NCBI GenBank assembly: GCA_963556195.1
Contig: OY744546.1
Location: 69,358,803 to 69,422,802 of the forward strand
DNA from: Sepiola atlantica
Lineage: Eukaryota; Mollusca; Cephalopoda; Sepiida; Sepiolidae
Length of the DNA: 64,000 nt
Direction of reading: 5' to 3'
Part shown: piece after piece, positions 28,801-41,700 of the stretch
Position numbering within the stretch: position 1 is the first letter of the stretch
Layout of the letters: the number at the start of each line of letters is the position of its first letter
Position numbers and translations under genes: made by a program
The notes under the pieces: model-generated
Told to the model about the DNA's origin: nothing
What the model saw: only the letters and a program-made list of their open reading frames with translations
Databases searched by the model: none

Positions 28801-31800
28801 GTTCTTGGCCTTTTGGCTAAGATCAAAGTGTAGTATCTGTTCCGATGGATACTGTACCCCATAGACTGGTATTGTCTTGGCCTTCGGGCCTTGATTTACG
28901 CCGGTCTATGGGACTGTCCTGTGCAGTTCTAGGAGGTCCACCCTCCCAGGCTTCGCCTCCCCTCTTTGGGGAGGAGTAAGTTTATTGCTTACTGTCTGAG
29001 GCGCCCCTACCGGGGAATGCCGACAGGGCTGCCTAGGCAATTTTTAAACCCCACTTTCCCGACCCGGCCTTGGGTCACATCTTACTTGTGGGAGTAAGAT
29101 AAAAACTGGCCTTGTGCCTAACTCCTGGAGAGGAGTAAATCAATACTCACAGCACCTTGAATATCAAAACCAGATGACGATGATGATTATGACGATGACG
29201 ACACACCTCATGACAACAATAACCAAGATATCTATCTATGAATCTAGATATCCCTTACCGATACATAGCCTTGTAGAGAAACGCTTGCTATAGAGATATT
29301 ATAAGGGTTGAGGAACGTGGGGTGAGAGCTGAGTAGATTTAATAATAATCAGTTTAAAATTTACCAAAAAGGACCAAATGAATTTAAGGCACCCTAGAAA
29401 AAAGGACACATTTTGCTTCGACACCACTTTTTTTTTTCACTTCCGGCATATACACACATTTGTAGGATTGCCTTTATTAAAACAAAACAAACTTTATTTA
29501 CAAAAAAGTTTATTAATAGCCTTAAAAAAATGCATAGTTTTATTTATAAGCACGTTTTGTTATATGCATATTTTTTAATTTAAAACAAAAAGTTTTATTT
29601 ACAAAAAAAAAAAAAATTGTTTTGTAAATTTTGAACATTTATAAAAATAAAATAAAAAATACATCGTTTTATTTACAAATCTTTATTAAAATGTATAAAC
29701 AAACGAAACAAATATTTTTTTGAAACATTTAAATAAAACGATCTGCAATTTGAAAAAAGTATTTTTTTTTATTTTCAAAAAGCTGATTTTTTTTTTTAAA
29801 TACCTCATACAATTTTGGCTAATATTTTTTCAATTTTTCGTTATTTAATTTGATAATGCTACGTGTATCATGAGATTAACCAAAAATTTTATATCTTAAA
29901 AAATTATTAAATAAATATTAACAAGCATATTTTTTAAATTTAAAAAAAAAATAAAAATAAAAAAAATTGGTGTTAAGACAAAATGTGTTTTTTTTTTTTT
30001 GGGGGGGGGGTGTTGCTGAATCTAGGGTGCCTCAAATCCATTTGATCCACAAAAGTTATTAGTAACAATAAAAGCCATCTGAAGAAGGCCAGAGAATACA
30101 ATGGTCGAAACAGTAAAAAAATATAGATATATTTTACAGTTTAATACTTACCACAATTTGATGAATCCCCCAAGATATGGCTAACTCATTTCTGCTGCCT
30201 TCAGCTTCATAAGTTGTTAAATATGTGTTCAAAGGTATCACAGGTTCCGTCACTATGTAAATTACCCGCTCAGTCTAGAAATAATAAGAAAAAAGCATAT
30301 ATACATATACATATAAGTAAATTTCGTATACAACAGAATGGTAGGATTAATTTTAGAGGAAGCATTAGACGAGTGGAAAAAAAAAAAAAAGGAAAATTGT
30401 TAAAATTACCTTAAGGCCTTGTCGTCTGACCCTCTGAGAGGAAACGTCAGAATGGTAAATTAAAAACTAAAAGTCGAATGAGAAATGAGGGGAAAAAAAA
30501 AAACTTATTTCAGTTGGAGGAAACGATTGAGAGAGAAAAAAAAAAAAGAAGGTAAATCTCTCAACGTTATGGTGGCTTTGAATCATTAAAGATCTCCAAC
30601 TGATGCTTCAAAATCTTTTGTCTACACAGGCTAGGTCGAGAGTTGTTAATGACTAACGCCTCAAGAATATTGAGATGGTAGTTCGACCTGGCACTGTGTA
30701 AAACAGAAAACCACCCATCGGAATACTTGTCAGAACAACTATTTGTACTAACGAGGTGATTGCCGATGGCTAATTCCTATATATATGGGAAATGAAAAAG
30801 GAAAATCAAAAGGGATGTTTTTTATATATTCATCAACGTTTCGTCTTTATTTGTAAGACTTCCTCAGGATGATAATTTTAAGAAAAATGTCATGCAAGTA
30901 CGTGAGAATATTGGGTTGACATGATGGGTTGAAGAGAAACAGTAGTAGTCACTACCATGAGATTTTCAGGAAGAAAATGGAAACGCTTACGATTGAAAGA
31001 CATGGGCTGATTCTTAACAGGATTAAACGAAACAAGCCATAACTGTGCAAGCTTGAAAATTAGCTAAACAGTGTAACAATATCAAAGCATTCGTAACAAT
31101 GTCATAAATCTTCTGCTGCATTCGAACACATCATCAATGGTGTTCCTGTGTTAAACATTAGTGAATACTTAGCTAGTATAAATATTATTTAAAATATATT
31201 TGTTCATGTGGATGTAGGCTTATGATGTAAACAGGATATATCCTAGACAAGAGAGGTCACAATTAGGTTACGAGGTTGATACAAGCTAGGTTCAGGAGAA
31301 TTCGAAATGATAATAATTAGGCAGAAATGACGTCAGACAAGTAATTGAGTAAGTGGTGGCTGCAATCTCGATTCTGGATGGAAGCATGCATAAGACAAGG
31401 TGAGTTTTAAGATGGTCTGACAAAACATTAAAATAACTAAGTAATTAGCTTAAAATAAGTATCTTCTCTTTGTGTCTCTTCTTTTGACTTTGCAGCTCAC
31501 TAGACGATCAAGTTGTGTCCAATTGAATAAATCATTCCTCGTTTTTAAGACACGATGATATTTTGAATGGATTAGTTGCAGTATTAATTTGATACGCATG
31601 AGATGATTTTGATTAAAGCTATGAAATTGTCTCCAGTCTGGCAAGATAGTTTCACACACAGGTTACATTTTCCCTTACCGATAGGTGTATAAACCAGGTT
31701 TGGTATCGGTTACATTTTTCTTTTCCTTCATACCTGGTTAGGTTTTGTTTTTCTGTTTTAGTATTATTTTACTTTCAAACGAAGCCATTCATTCTCTTGT

Positions 31801-33891
31801 GTGATGATGATTGATTATTATTCTAAATCTCATTGACCTATACCATTATTTCAATAAGGAGATGTTAGGGTTAGGGTTAAGTTTGGTTGTTTTGTTTTAC
31901 GGCATATGAACCCTTTTCAGGTTATTTAATGTCCAATCCAGTCATTTTCTTAAAAGTTTTTATGCTTCAAGTTCTTTGTATTTATTTACTCCTCTCCAGG
32001 AGTTAGGCACAAGGCCAGTTTTATCTTACTCCCACAAGTGAGATGTGACCCAAGGTCGGGTCGGGAAAGTGGGGTTTGAAAAGCCAGCTGGTGAGCACTC
32101 TGACCATTAAAAATTGCCTGGGCAGACCTGTCGGCATTCCCCGGTAGGGGCGCCTCAGGCAGTAAGCAATAAACTTACTCCTCCCCAAAGAGGGGAGGCA
32201 AAGCCTGGGAGGGTGGACCTCCTAGAACTGCACAGGACAGACCCATAGACCGGCATAAATTAAGCCCCGAAGGCCAAGACAATACCAGTCTATGGGGTGC
32301 AGTATCCATCGGAACAGATACTACACTTTGATCTTAGCCAAAAGGCCAAGTCTTCAAATATTTATTCATGGTGTTTGGTTTAGTTGTTTTGTAGAGGAAA
32401 AATGTTTTTGTTTTTAGCTTTGCAGAAAATGATTGAGTTTTGCAAAGGGAAAAGAAAGAAAAACAATAACATCAATGTTTGGTGCATTTTAAGTCAGAAA
32501 GCCAGTATCTTCAGACAGCCTGATCTGGTAGCACTGGAGGAAGATGGTCAACTTTGTGATGCCGTCATTCTCTTGATTTAATTAGTTAACTGTTGAAATA
32601 CTAACTTGGATGACTCATTTAGTTCATGTTTTAATCCAATAGTTTGGTCATGTGTATTGTATTTAACTTGTTCAGATGGATCAGAAAATGAAACTTTTTA
32701 CCAATTCGAAGCAGACGATACTTTAAGTGAAATGAAAAAAAATATTGAATCAAAAATGATTATTTTGGTACAATTACAACATAAAAATAGGACGTAATCA
32801 GATATTTATTTGTCATAAAAAGGATTTTTAATTGAGGTCAAACTGCTGACTTTTTAAAAAATCATTTTTATGTTTTTTTCATTCTTTCTATGATATTCAA
32901 GCATTCAGAGGGGGAAATGTGTTGACATAAGAAAATTAAAAGAGAGAGAAAGAAATTGAGGAGAGGGGGGGTATATATATCCCTCTCCTTATATATAAGG
33001 ATATATATATATATATATATGAATGAATGATAGTCTGCTACACTGGCATGTCGATGTTAAAATATAGAGCTGTATTATGAATGATTTTTTTATTCAAACA
33101 TGTACAAAGTCTGCTACACTGGCATGTCGATGTTATCGATCTACAGCTATCAAGAACTGAGGTCTCATCAGGCAGAGGGTTTTTTTGTGATCCAACCCTT
33201 TTGGTGAAGTCCAGGAGGAATGGAGCCAAGCAGAAGGAGGAGGAATAATAGTCATGTGATCAATTTTTTTTAAAATTGGCCGTTGAAAATTTTTTTTTTT
33301 AAATTGATCTCATGACTATTATTCCTCCTTCTTCTTTTGCTTGGCTCCATTCCTCCTGGACTTCACCAAAAGGGTTGGATCACAAAAAAACCCTCTACCT
33401 GATGAGACCTCAGCTCTTAATAGCTGTAGATCGATAACATCGACATGCCAGTGTAGCAGACTCTGTACATGTTTGAATAAAAAAATCATTCATAATACAG
33501 CTCTATATTTTTATTGAGCACTTTTCTATAAGCCCGGTTTGATTTCCTTTGGATTTATACCCTGTGGATTTTTACCCTACCTGGATTACTATATATATAT
33601 ATATATATATATAGATAGATATATATGTATATATATATAGATATATATATATATATATAAAGAGAGAGAAATATATATATATATCCCTCTTTTTATATAT
33701 AAGGAGAAAGATATAAATAGAGCGATATATATAGCGAGAGAGCTATATATATATATATGAGAGAGATATAAAGATATATATATATAAAGAGATATAAAGA
33801 TATATATATACAAAGAGATATAAAGATATATATATACAAAGAGATATAAAGATATATATATACAAAGAGATATAAAGATATATATATATAA

Positions 33892-33947
<56 letters not shown>

Positions 33948-36900
33948 AGATATATATATATATATATATATATAAAGAGATATATATATATATCATCATC
34001 ATCATCAACCGGTTTATTTGTTGAATCAGGCCACAATTAATCCTCTGATGAGGGTGGGGCCTGATATAAGAGAGAGAGAGAGATAAATATATAAAGAGAG
34101 AGAGATATATAGAGAGAGGGATATACAGAGAGAGATAAAGAAATATATATAAAGAGAGAAAGAGAGAGTTCAAAAAAGTAACGTGACTGAGGATGTGTAA
34201 AGTAAGAAGGAAAAAAAAAAAGTTTTAAAGGAAAAACGTTGCACGCACTTTTTTTAAACTTTTCGATCTTCTTATCCAAGCCCCCAGGCAACACTACTAG
34301 GCCTGCTGATACATAAAAAAATGCACTACAAAAGTAACAGCACAGAAATTTAAATTTATAAACAGAAAACCGAGTTTGTATATGTTCCCTTTGCTGTCGT
34401 CTCTTTAATCTGTCAAGTTGGCGGATCGCTTCCAAATGTTAATATGCGTATCACAGCACCACCTGTTGCAAGACAGTCGTTGCGGAATGACGCCTATTGT
34501 CCGGCGAAATGCCATGAAAAGGACCAGCATGCAAACCCCATTGCTCAAATAGGTCAGAGAAATGTTTACTTTTTACCTATATACACACATCTGCGTGTGC
34601 TTATTTGTCTGTGTGTCCAAAAACAATTCTGAGAAAATAGTCTTTACGAGAAAGACAAACATAAAAGTCCCGGATGATATTCCATCGGGGTAGAAATTGT
34701 TTGTTTTTGTTTTTTTGTAACTCCAATTTATGGGTTTCTTTTTCAAACACAATCAAAGGCAAACGTGTATTATAGTTAATAATGCAAAAAGGGGGTAAAA
34801 AAGAAACAAATATATTAAAAAAAACTGTTACCAAAGGCAAGAAAAGTTAATTTTCTATCAACCTGCATAGTTTTTCAGTTTTTAAACTTTTTGTGTTTGT
34901 TTTTTTTTCAAAATTTGTATCTAAGCCATTTGTAAAAAAAATGGATTCAAGATGGCTGCTGTCATTTACTTGATTCGTAGGTTTGACATCGTACGCCTAC
35001 CAACAGGGATGTAGCAGTTACCTCCTCCTTTCAAAACATAACTGCACCGGTTGGCCATTAGGTGTCGCTTTTTCACCAACAGGTGGCGCTGAAAAGCGAC
35101 ACCAGAGTTATCTGCCTTTCGGATTATAAAAACCGGTGCAAACGGAAAATCACCCTCTTGTCTTTTCAATTGGCCTCGGCAGAACGACGCTGACAGAGCG
35201 CTCCGTCTCACTGTCTCTTTTCTCTTCAACTGGCCTCAGTAAAGCAACAACCAACACACGTTTCTTCCGTCAACACGTGGTCAAACAACGGTAAGAGTTC
35301 TCAACTCATTTTCTTTGTGTACGGCTTTCAAAGACTTTTCCCACGACTCACTTCTACACATACGCATTTCAAGAACTGTTTCTTATCGACACACATACAC
35401 ACAACTCATCATTCCACATTACACACACGTTCAATAAACCTTATTTGAACTACCTCCTTTTGTTTGTTAATTATTACTCTGTCTTTGCATGCAACATTGC
35501 TTGATTTAACGAACACGTTTATAATCGGGGGACACGACCCTCGATCCCAACATTTGTGACCCAAACATTGTTTGTAGGCAAGAGTGCACTTCCTCTTGTG
35601 CGCTGGCTATTCAATCCCCACCTTCCGTCCTTGTGTCACATCTTCTGGCAGAGGGAGGGAGGAAATACTACCGTTTTGACTATTGTGTAACCCGGATTAT
35701 TAAAATCGCAGGCCATCTGTTCCAGAATGATTAAGTACAATTAGTACTTCTTAGTAACTCTATGCATAACTTGTATTAATTGATCCATTTCTCGGCCTCG
35801 GCCTTTTGGCTAAGATCAAAGTGTAGTATCTGTTCCGATGGATACTGCACGCCTGTCCTGTGCAGTTCTAGTAGGTCCACCCTCCCAGGCTTCGCCTCCC
35901 CTCTTTGGGGAGGAGTAAGTTTATTGCTTACTGTCTGAGGCGCCCCTACCGGGGAATGCCGACGGGGCTGCCCAGGCAATTTTTAAATGGCCAGAGTGCT
36001 CACCTCTCGAACGCTGGCTTTTCAAACCCCACTTTCTCGACCCGATCTTGGGTCACATCTTACTTGTGGGAGTAAGATAAAACTGGCCGCGTGCCTAACT
36101 CCGCGAGGAGTAAATAAATACTTGTTTTTGTTGAATTTTTCGTTTAATGTATTTTAATTCAGTACAATTAGCACTTAGTAATTCTCTGCATAACGTGTAT
36201 TAATTGATAAGTAATAATTCATTTGTTTGTTTTGTTTTACGGCATATCAACCTTTTTCAGGTCATTTAATGCCCAATCAATTGTATTTTTTTAAAAAAGT
36301 TTTTTTGCAACAAATAAAAATTCTTTAATTAATATTTTGAAAACATTCGTTAAACGTTTTTTTTCGTTTTTTTTTACGGCATATCATCCTTTTTCAGTTA
36401 ATTTAATACCAAATCAAGCTTGATTTATATGCTTTAGATAATTATATTTTTTTTATATAGATCAACAGCTTTTAAAAAGTTCATTATCGTCTCTACTTTA
36501 TTTTACTTAAACAGTTCCTTCATTGTACCTGCTTTGTAGAAAGTTTCCCTTATAGGGGCCAGATCAATGCATTCAGTAACAATATGCTTGATGGTGTACG
36601 CAGTCTGGCATGCATAGCATATTGGTTGCTGTTCGTCTTCAAGTAAGTAGGAATGTGTAATCCTTGTGTGACCTATGCAAAGTCTGGATAACACTACTTC
36701 CTCCTTTCGGCTTTTTTGTGAGCTTTTTTTCCATTCTCCAATTGTAGTTTTGATCGCTAGGAGTTTGTTGTATGTATTGCTACTCCAACGTTGTTGTCTT
36801 TGTTGTTGGATATATTTGTCGATCTTCGTTTTAAAATCTGTATAGAGAATCTTAAAAATGGTCTTCTGAGCCATGTCTAAGTTTCTTTTAACATAGTTCA

Positions 36901-38706
36901 CCCCAGACAAGGCAGGCCGTCACTGTAGACGTAAGGAGCTACTGAGAAAAAGGGTGAAAGTTTGGGGGGGGGGGGGGTCGACCTAAATTGGGAGCTGCAC
37001 AGCGAGATGTCTGTTTACATTAGTTTTAAATTTCTGCATGTCAGTAGCATAAGGAAAACAGGGAAGGAAACAGCTTTTAGAGTAGAAAGCTCTTTGGCAT
37101 CTGGGGACCTCCACAGTGAATGGATGGGATTTGGCAGATGACTTTTTACTTTTGTTTGTATAATGTACCTCAATTGTATTTCATAATTAAATATTATTTT
37201 ACATTGAAGATTTGATTATCTGAATTATGTAGCACAGGGTGGAGCAGGTGCTAGTGTGATTTAAAGTGTTAGGAGTGAATGGAGGGAATTTCTGTCATTA
37301 CTAAGTAGCAGAGTGATACCACTGTCGAAGAAGGGAAGAGTCTATCAGGCATGTATACACAGTGTGATGTTGTATGGAAGTGAAACCTGGCCAGTAAGGG
37401 TTGAGGACAGACGTTTCATGAACAGAATGATATGATGGATGTGTAATGTGAGTGTTAAAGATAGGCTTAGATCTGATGAGCTCAGAGGAAGATTAAATCT
37501 GGACATTATAGAGAGATGTGTGCAAAACAGGAGACTTTGATGATATGGCCAATTTGAAAGAATGGGTAAGAGTTCTTGCAAATGTAGAACAGTTAAGGTA
37601 GCAGGTCCAGTTCACAGGGGAAATCTCAAGGAAAATGTAGAAGGAAGTGATAAGGATGAACTTGAGATCACCATCATCATCATCATATTCGGTTTAACAT
37701 CCGTTTTACATGCTGGCATGTGTTGGACAGCTTTTAGAAATTGACTTCCAAACTAACCCATTTCTGACCAGGTTTTTATTTATCTATCTTTCTCTAAAAT
37801 CCAGGACAAATTTTTTTGGGATATCATTTCCTTAATTGAGGTAAGATTTTTATATGCTGGATGCCCTTCCTGATGCAAACCCAGTGAGGTGATAGGGACC
37901 AGTGCTTGTATCAAGACATCTTCCCGAGGCAATTGCCTACGAAGGCTAAAGAGTGTTTCATCTGCTCTTAAGTTTAGTATTATTACTTCAGTGAGAAACT
38001 ACACAAGAACGGATCCATTCGTAAGATGCGTCCCGCTACGAAAATGCTATTTCTTTTTCGTACTAATGGGTCAGCGCTTATCAAGGCCCAGGGGTCACTT
38101 GAAAATAAAGGGTTTAAAGGATTGTTAATTGGATGATGGTCGTCGCCACAAGAGGATTAGAAACAGTGGGTTGAGTGTTGATTTACTCCTCTCCAGGAGT
38201 TAGGCACAAGGCCAGTTTTTATCTTACTCCCACAAGTAAGATGTGACCCATGGTCGGGTCTGGAAAGTGGGGTTTAAAAATTGCCTGGGCAGCCCCGTCG
38301 GCATTCCCCGATAGGGGCGCCTCAGACAGTAAGCAATAAACTTACTCCTCTCCAAAGAGGGGAGGCGAAGCCTGGGAGGTTGGACCTCCTAGAACTGCAC
38401 AGGACAGACCCATAGACCGGCGTAAATCAAGCCCCGAAGGCCAAGACAATACCAGTCTATGGGGTGCAGTATCCATCGGAATAGATACTACACTTTGATC
38501 TTAGCCAAGTGGGTTGAGTAGGCAGTAGATTACTTAAATGGACTTGATTATCCAAGAGGATGGCTCAACAAGTATTTGTTTACATTAGACTTGAAGAAGA
38601 TCATGTTGTAGTCGGTCGGGAAGCAGCTTCGCTGTTAACTTGTTTCTACAGACAAGAGGTTCTAGGAAAGAAACTTTGTTCATGGAAGAGTCATTTGATC
38701 TTTGGT

Positions 38707-38738
<32 letters not shown>

Positions 38739-41700
38739 GGGGGGGAAGAAAGTTATTTGCTGTGGTTGTAGCTAGACGAGTTCTTGCTGTGAATGTTTTA
38801 CAGAGAGGACGGGGGGGGGGGTACAAGGGATTGGCGTGACAGACCAATCGACAAATCCTTTCAAAGATGTAAATGATAAAATTACATTAAGAAAATGCAT
38901 TATTTGGATTATTCAGACTAGGAATCGGGAATCGTAAAAATCAGAACTTTTTGTGAATCGAAATCAGAAAATTTTAGCCTAATTTCGATTCCAAGAAAGA
39001 TTTAAAAAAAAAATTTTTTTTTTAAAACTTAATTTTCCAATGGTGGTACAAATGATAAAATGATTTTAAACTACCGGTAAAACTTAAATCTATAAATAAT
39101 AACAAATTTAGGTAAAAATATCACCAGTAAAATTGGCACATGTAAAAATGACACAGGTAAAAATGGCACGAGTGAAAAAAAAGATCTACTTGTGCAATGT
39201 ACGCTTCCCCCTCCCCCCCCACAAGACTATTTTTACTTTAGCGAAAATATATGTACACATTACACGTTTTTTGTACGGTAACACGAAAATTTAAAAAAAA
39301 AAACTCTATAACTGTACTTTTTTTTTTAAATTTAAAAAAGAATCAGAATTGGAATCGGTAATTGTATTGGAATCGGAAATTTAGAACAGAATCGATAATC
39401 GTAATGGAATTGGGAAAAATATTAGAATCGTTCCATCGGTAATTCAAACCAAAGTACTGGCCAGATATAGGTTAGTTTGGAAATCAATTTTGTTAAAGAC
39501 GTCCAACGCGTGTCAGCATGTAAAACTGACGTTAAACCAATGATGATGATGATGATGATGATGTTCACAAAACTGGGCTCGTAGACAAGTAAAAACAAAA
39601 AAACGATTTTTCTTATTCTTTTTCTTATTCATACGATGGGCAACAGCTGTTGGGATCGGTTTCTATTTGAACTAAACGCATCGATTCTAAGAGACATTTA
39701 GTATTAGTTAACATTACAAGTTTCGTAAAAATTCTATCGAGTAGAAATTAAACTAAAATATATTCATCATTAAGCAGGAAATAATGTACTTCAATCGTTA
39801 ATACCAACACGGTTGTAGAGCTGGAGTCGTTGAATATTGGTACACTCTGGCTTAGTCTAAAAGAAAAATAACAGGTGATAATTGATTAAAAAAGGGCATT
39901 TTTTTTTTTTTTACAAATGAGTCATCGCTTATCAAGGACAACAGACCACTCAAGGATAGGGGTTATTGCGTTTGAAAGACAATGGAAGTGGTCCCAAATC
40001 TTTATGTTACCCTCTATGTGCCGAATCTCTATATGGCCCCGCCTCTAAGTAACCCATTAAGACAGAACTCTATTACAATTTGATTTTTTTCGCTTATCAA
40101 GGCCTGCAAGCCACTCGAGGATAAGAGTCATTCAGTTTGACAGGTAGACGGTGAAACACCGAGGGGATTAGTAACGATGGTTATAACTGGTCAGAAATGG
40201 ACTATTTAAGAGGACGGCTCAATAAGAATTTGTTTGCATTGGACTTGAAAACAGCAATGTTATAGTCAGCTGGGAAGCAGCCCTGTGGTACTGTGTGCCG
40301 TAGACGGGCAGTTCTGGGAAAGAAACTTTGCTCATGAAAGTTCCGCTGAGTTCTAGGCACACAGAGGGAGAAAGAGAATTTATTGACAGTGGTTGTAGGT
40401 TGACTAGTTTTTAAACCAGGGATGTAAGTAGCCAATAGTAAAAAAATATGAAATCGAGATGAATTTCACAACACGTGGACCACAGCCACCCATCCACCCA
40501 TCCTCATACTCCCACCAATTTCCACTCCATCCCACACTCTCACGTATGAAATTTAATGTAAAATGATCCAGTTTCCAGGCTGTTCTAGCTTTTAGGGCAG
40601 TTAGCCAAAAATATTTTTTGCTATGGGAGGTAAATTTTGTGCGTTTTTAAGGGGGTGGAGGAGTCATTTTCATGCTGAAAAGTTAGTAAAAAAAATTACT
40701 CACCCTAGGTTTCAGTGGTAAGTACCCCCCTCCCTAAAAAAACTTTCCTTAACCTTATTACTAACAATAAGTCCGAGTGGAAGCCTCCCCAAACAAAAAC
40801 AAAAAAACTCGTAAAACCACACAATCTTCTTAAAAAAGTAGACCCCTCTCCAAAAAAAAATCTATCTCTGAGAGAACAAAAAAATTGATTGACTGCCCTA
40901 ATGCCTTAAAACGCTTGAATGACCTGGAAATGGGGAATCCTTTTGCATTAAATTTGTATTAAAAACCGATTCTCCACTCTAAATTCTAAAATAATTTTCT
41001 TTTTTCCTATCCACCGGGGGAAGGGATAGCGAAGGGTGTTAATCTACAATACCTTTTCTTTTCATACTGAAATTAATTGATGTAACAAAAGTCTTCTACC
41101 CATGAATCGTTTAAAGTATGGAAAAAAAATTAACATTTTCAGAGAGATGGGAAAGGGAAGTGAAGCAAGGCAAGACAAAACATCATGGGAAGAGGAAGAG
41201 ATGTACCGCCTTTTGCTCCCTCCAGCTGAGGCTGGGGAGTTGACTGCATGAGTTGACCTTGGGTTTACTTTCGGCAGCCTCATAACTCTTGCTTCCCTAA
41301 TTTTGTCCTTTAGTCTTCACATTCCATGAGCGATGTTTCTGACAACTGTGGAAGAATTGCTGTTTTCTGGGCCGGAATCTATCCATATAACACCTATCCT
41401 TCGGTGGGTTTTGACCTCGAAGCTGTATTTTTTTTTTTAGATCCTTACATCAAGTGGCTTCATGCCTTGATTCTTCATTTTTGTTGCAACATTTTTCGCA
41501 TTTGGGGACCAGTAAAGAACAGAGATTACAAACAAACAAAAATGTGATACTATGAACTGACCCCCCACCACCTAAAAAAACATGAACCCCCAGAGAATGT
41601 GGAGGAAATCATTAACAAAAAGGAAAAGCGATTGGAAGGGTTTGGTTTGTTTTACGGCATATCAACCATCTATGGGTTATGTAATGCTGAATAGAGTTGT

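Noticed and set aside
28804..28860. U2 snRNA gene
   Set aside because: Only about the first 40 bases match U2; Sm site and 3' stem-loops are missing and the same fusion recurs eight times, so it is a SINE head.
33400..33455. Hammerhead in the 33-kb and 54.0-kb repeats
   Set aside because: CTGATGAGA is present but the second core reads GATAAC, not GAAAC, and stem I does not pair.
33589..34173. 194-residue Ile/Tyr-rich protein
   Set aside because: Translation of (TA)n and GATA-type microsatellite.
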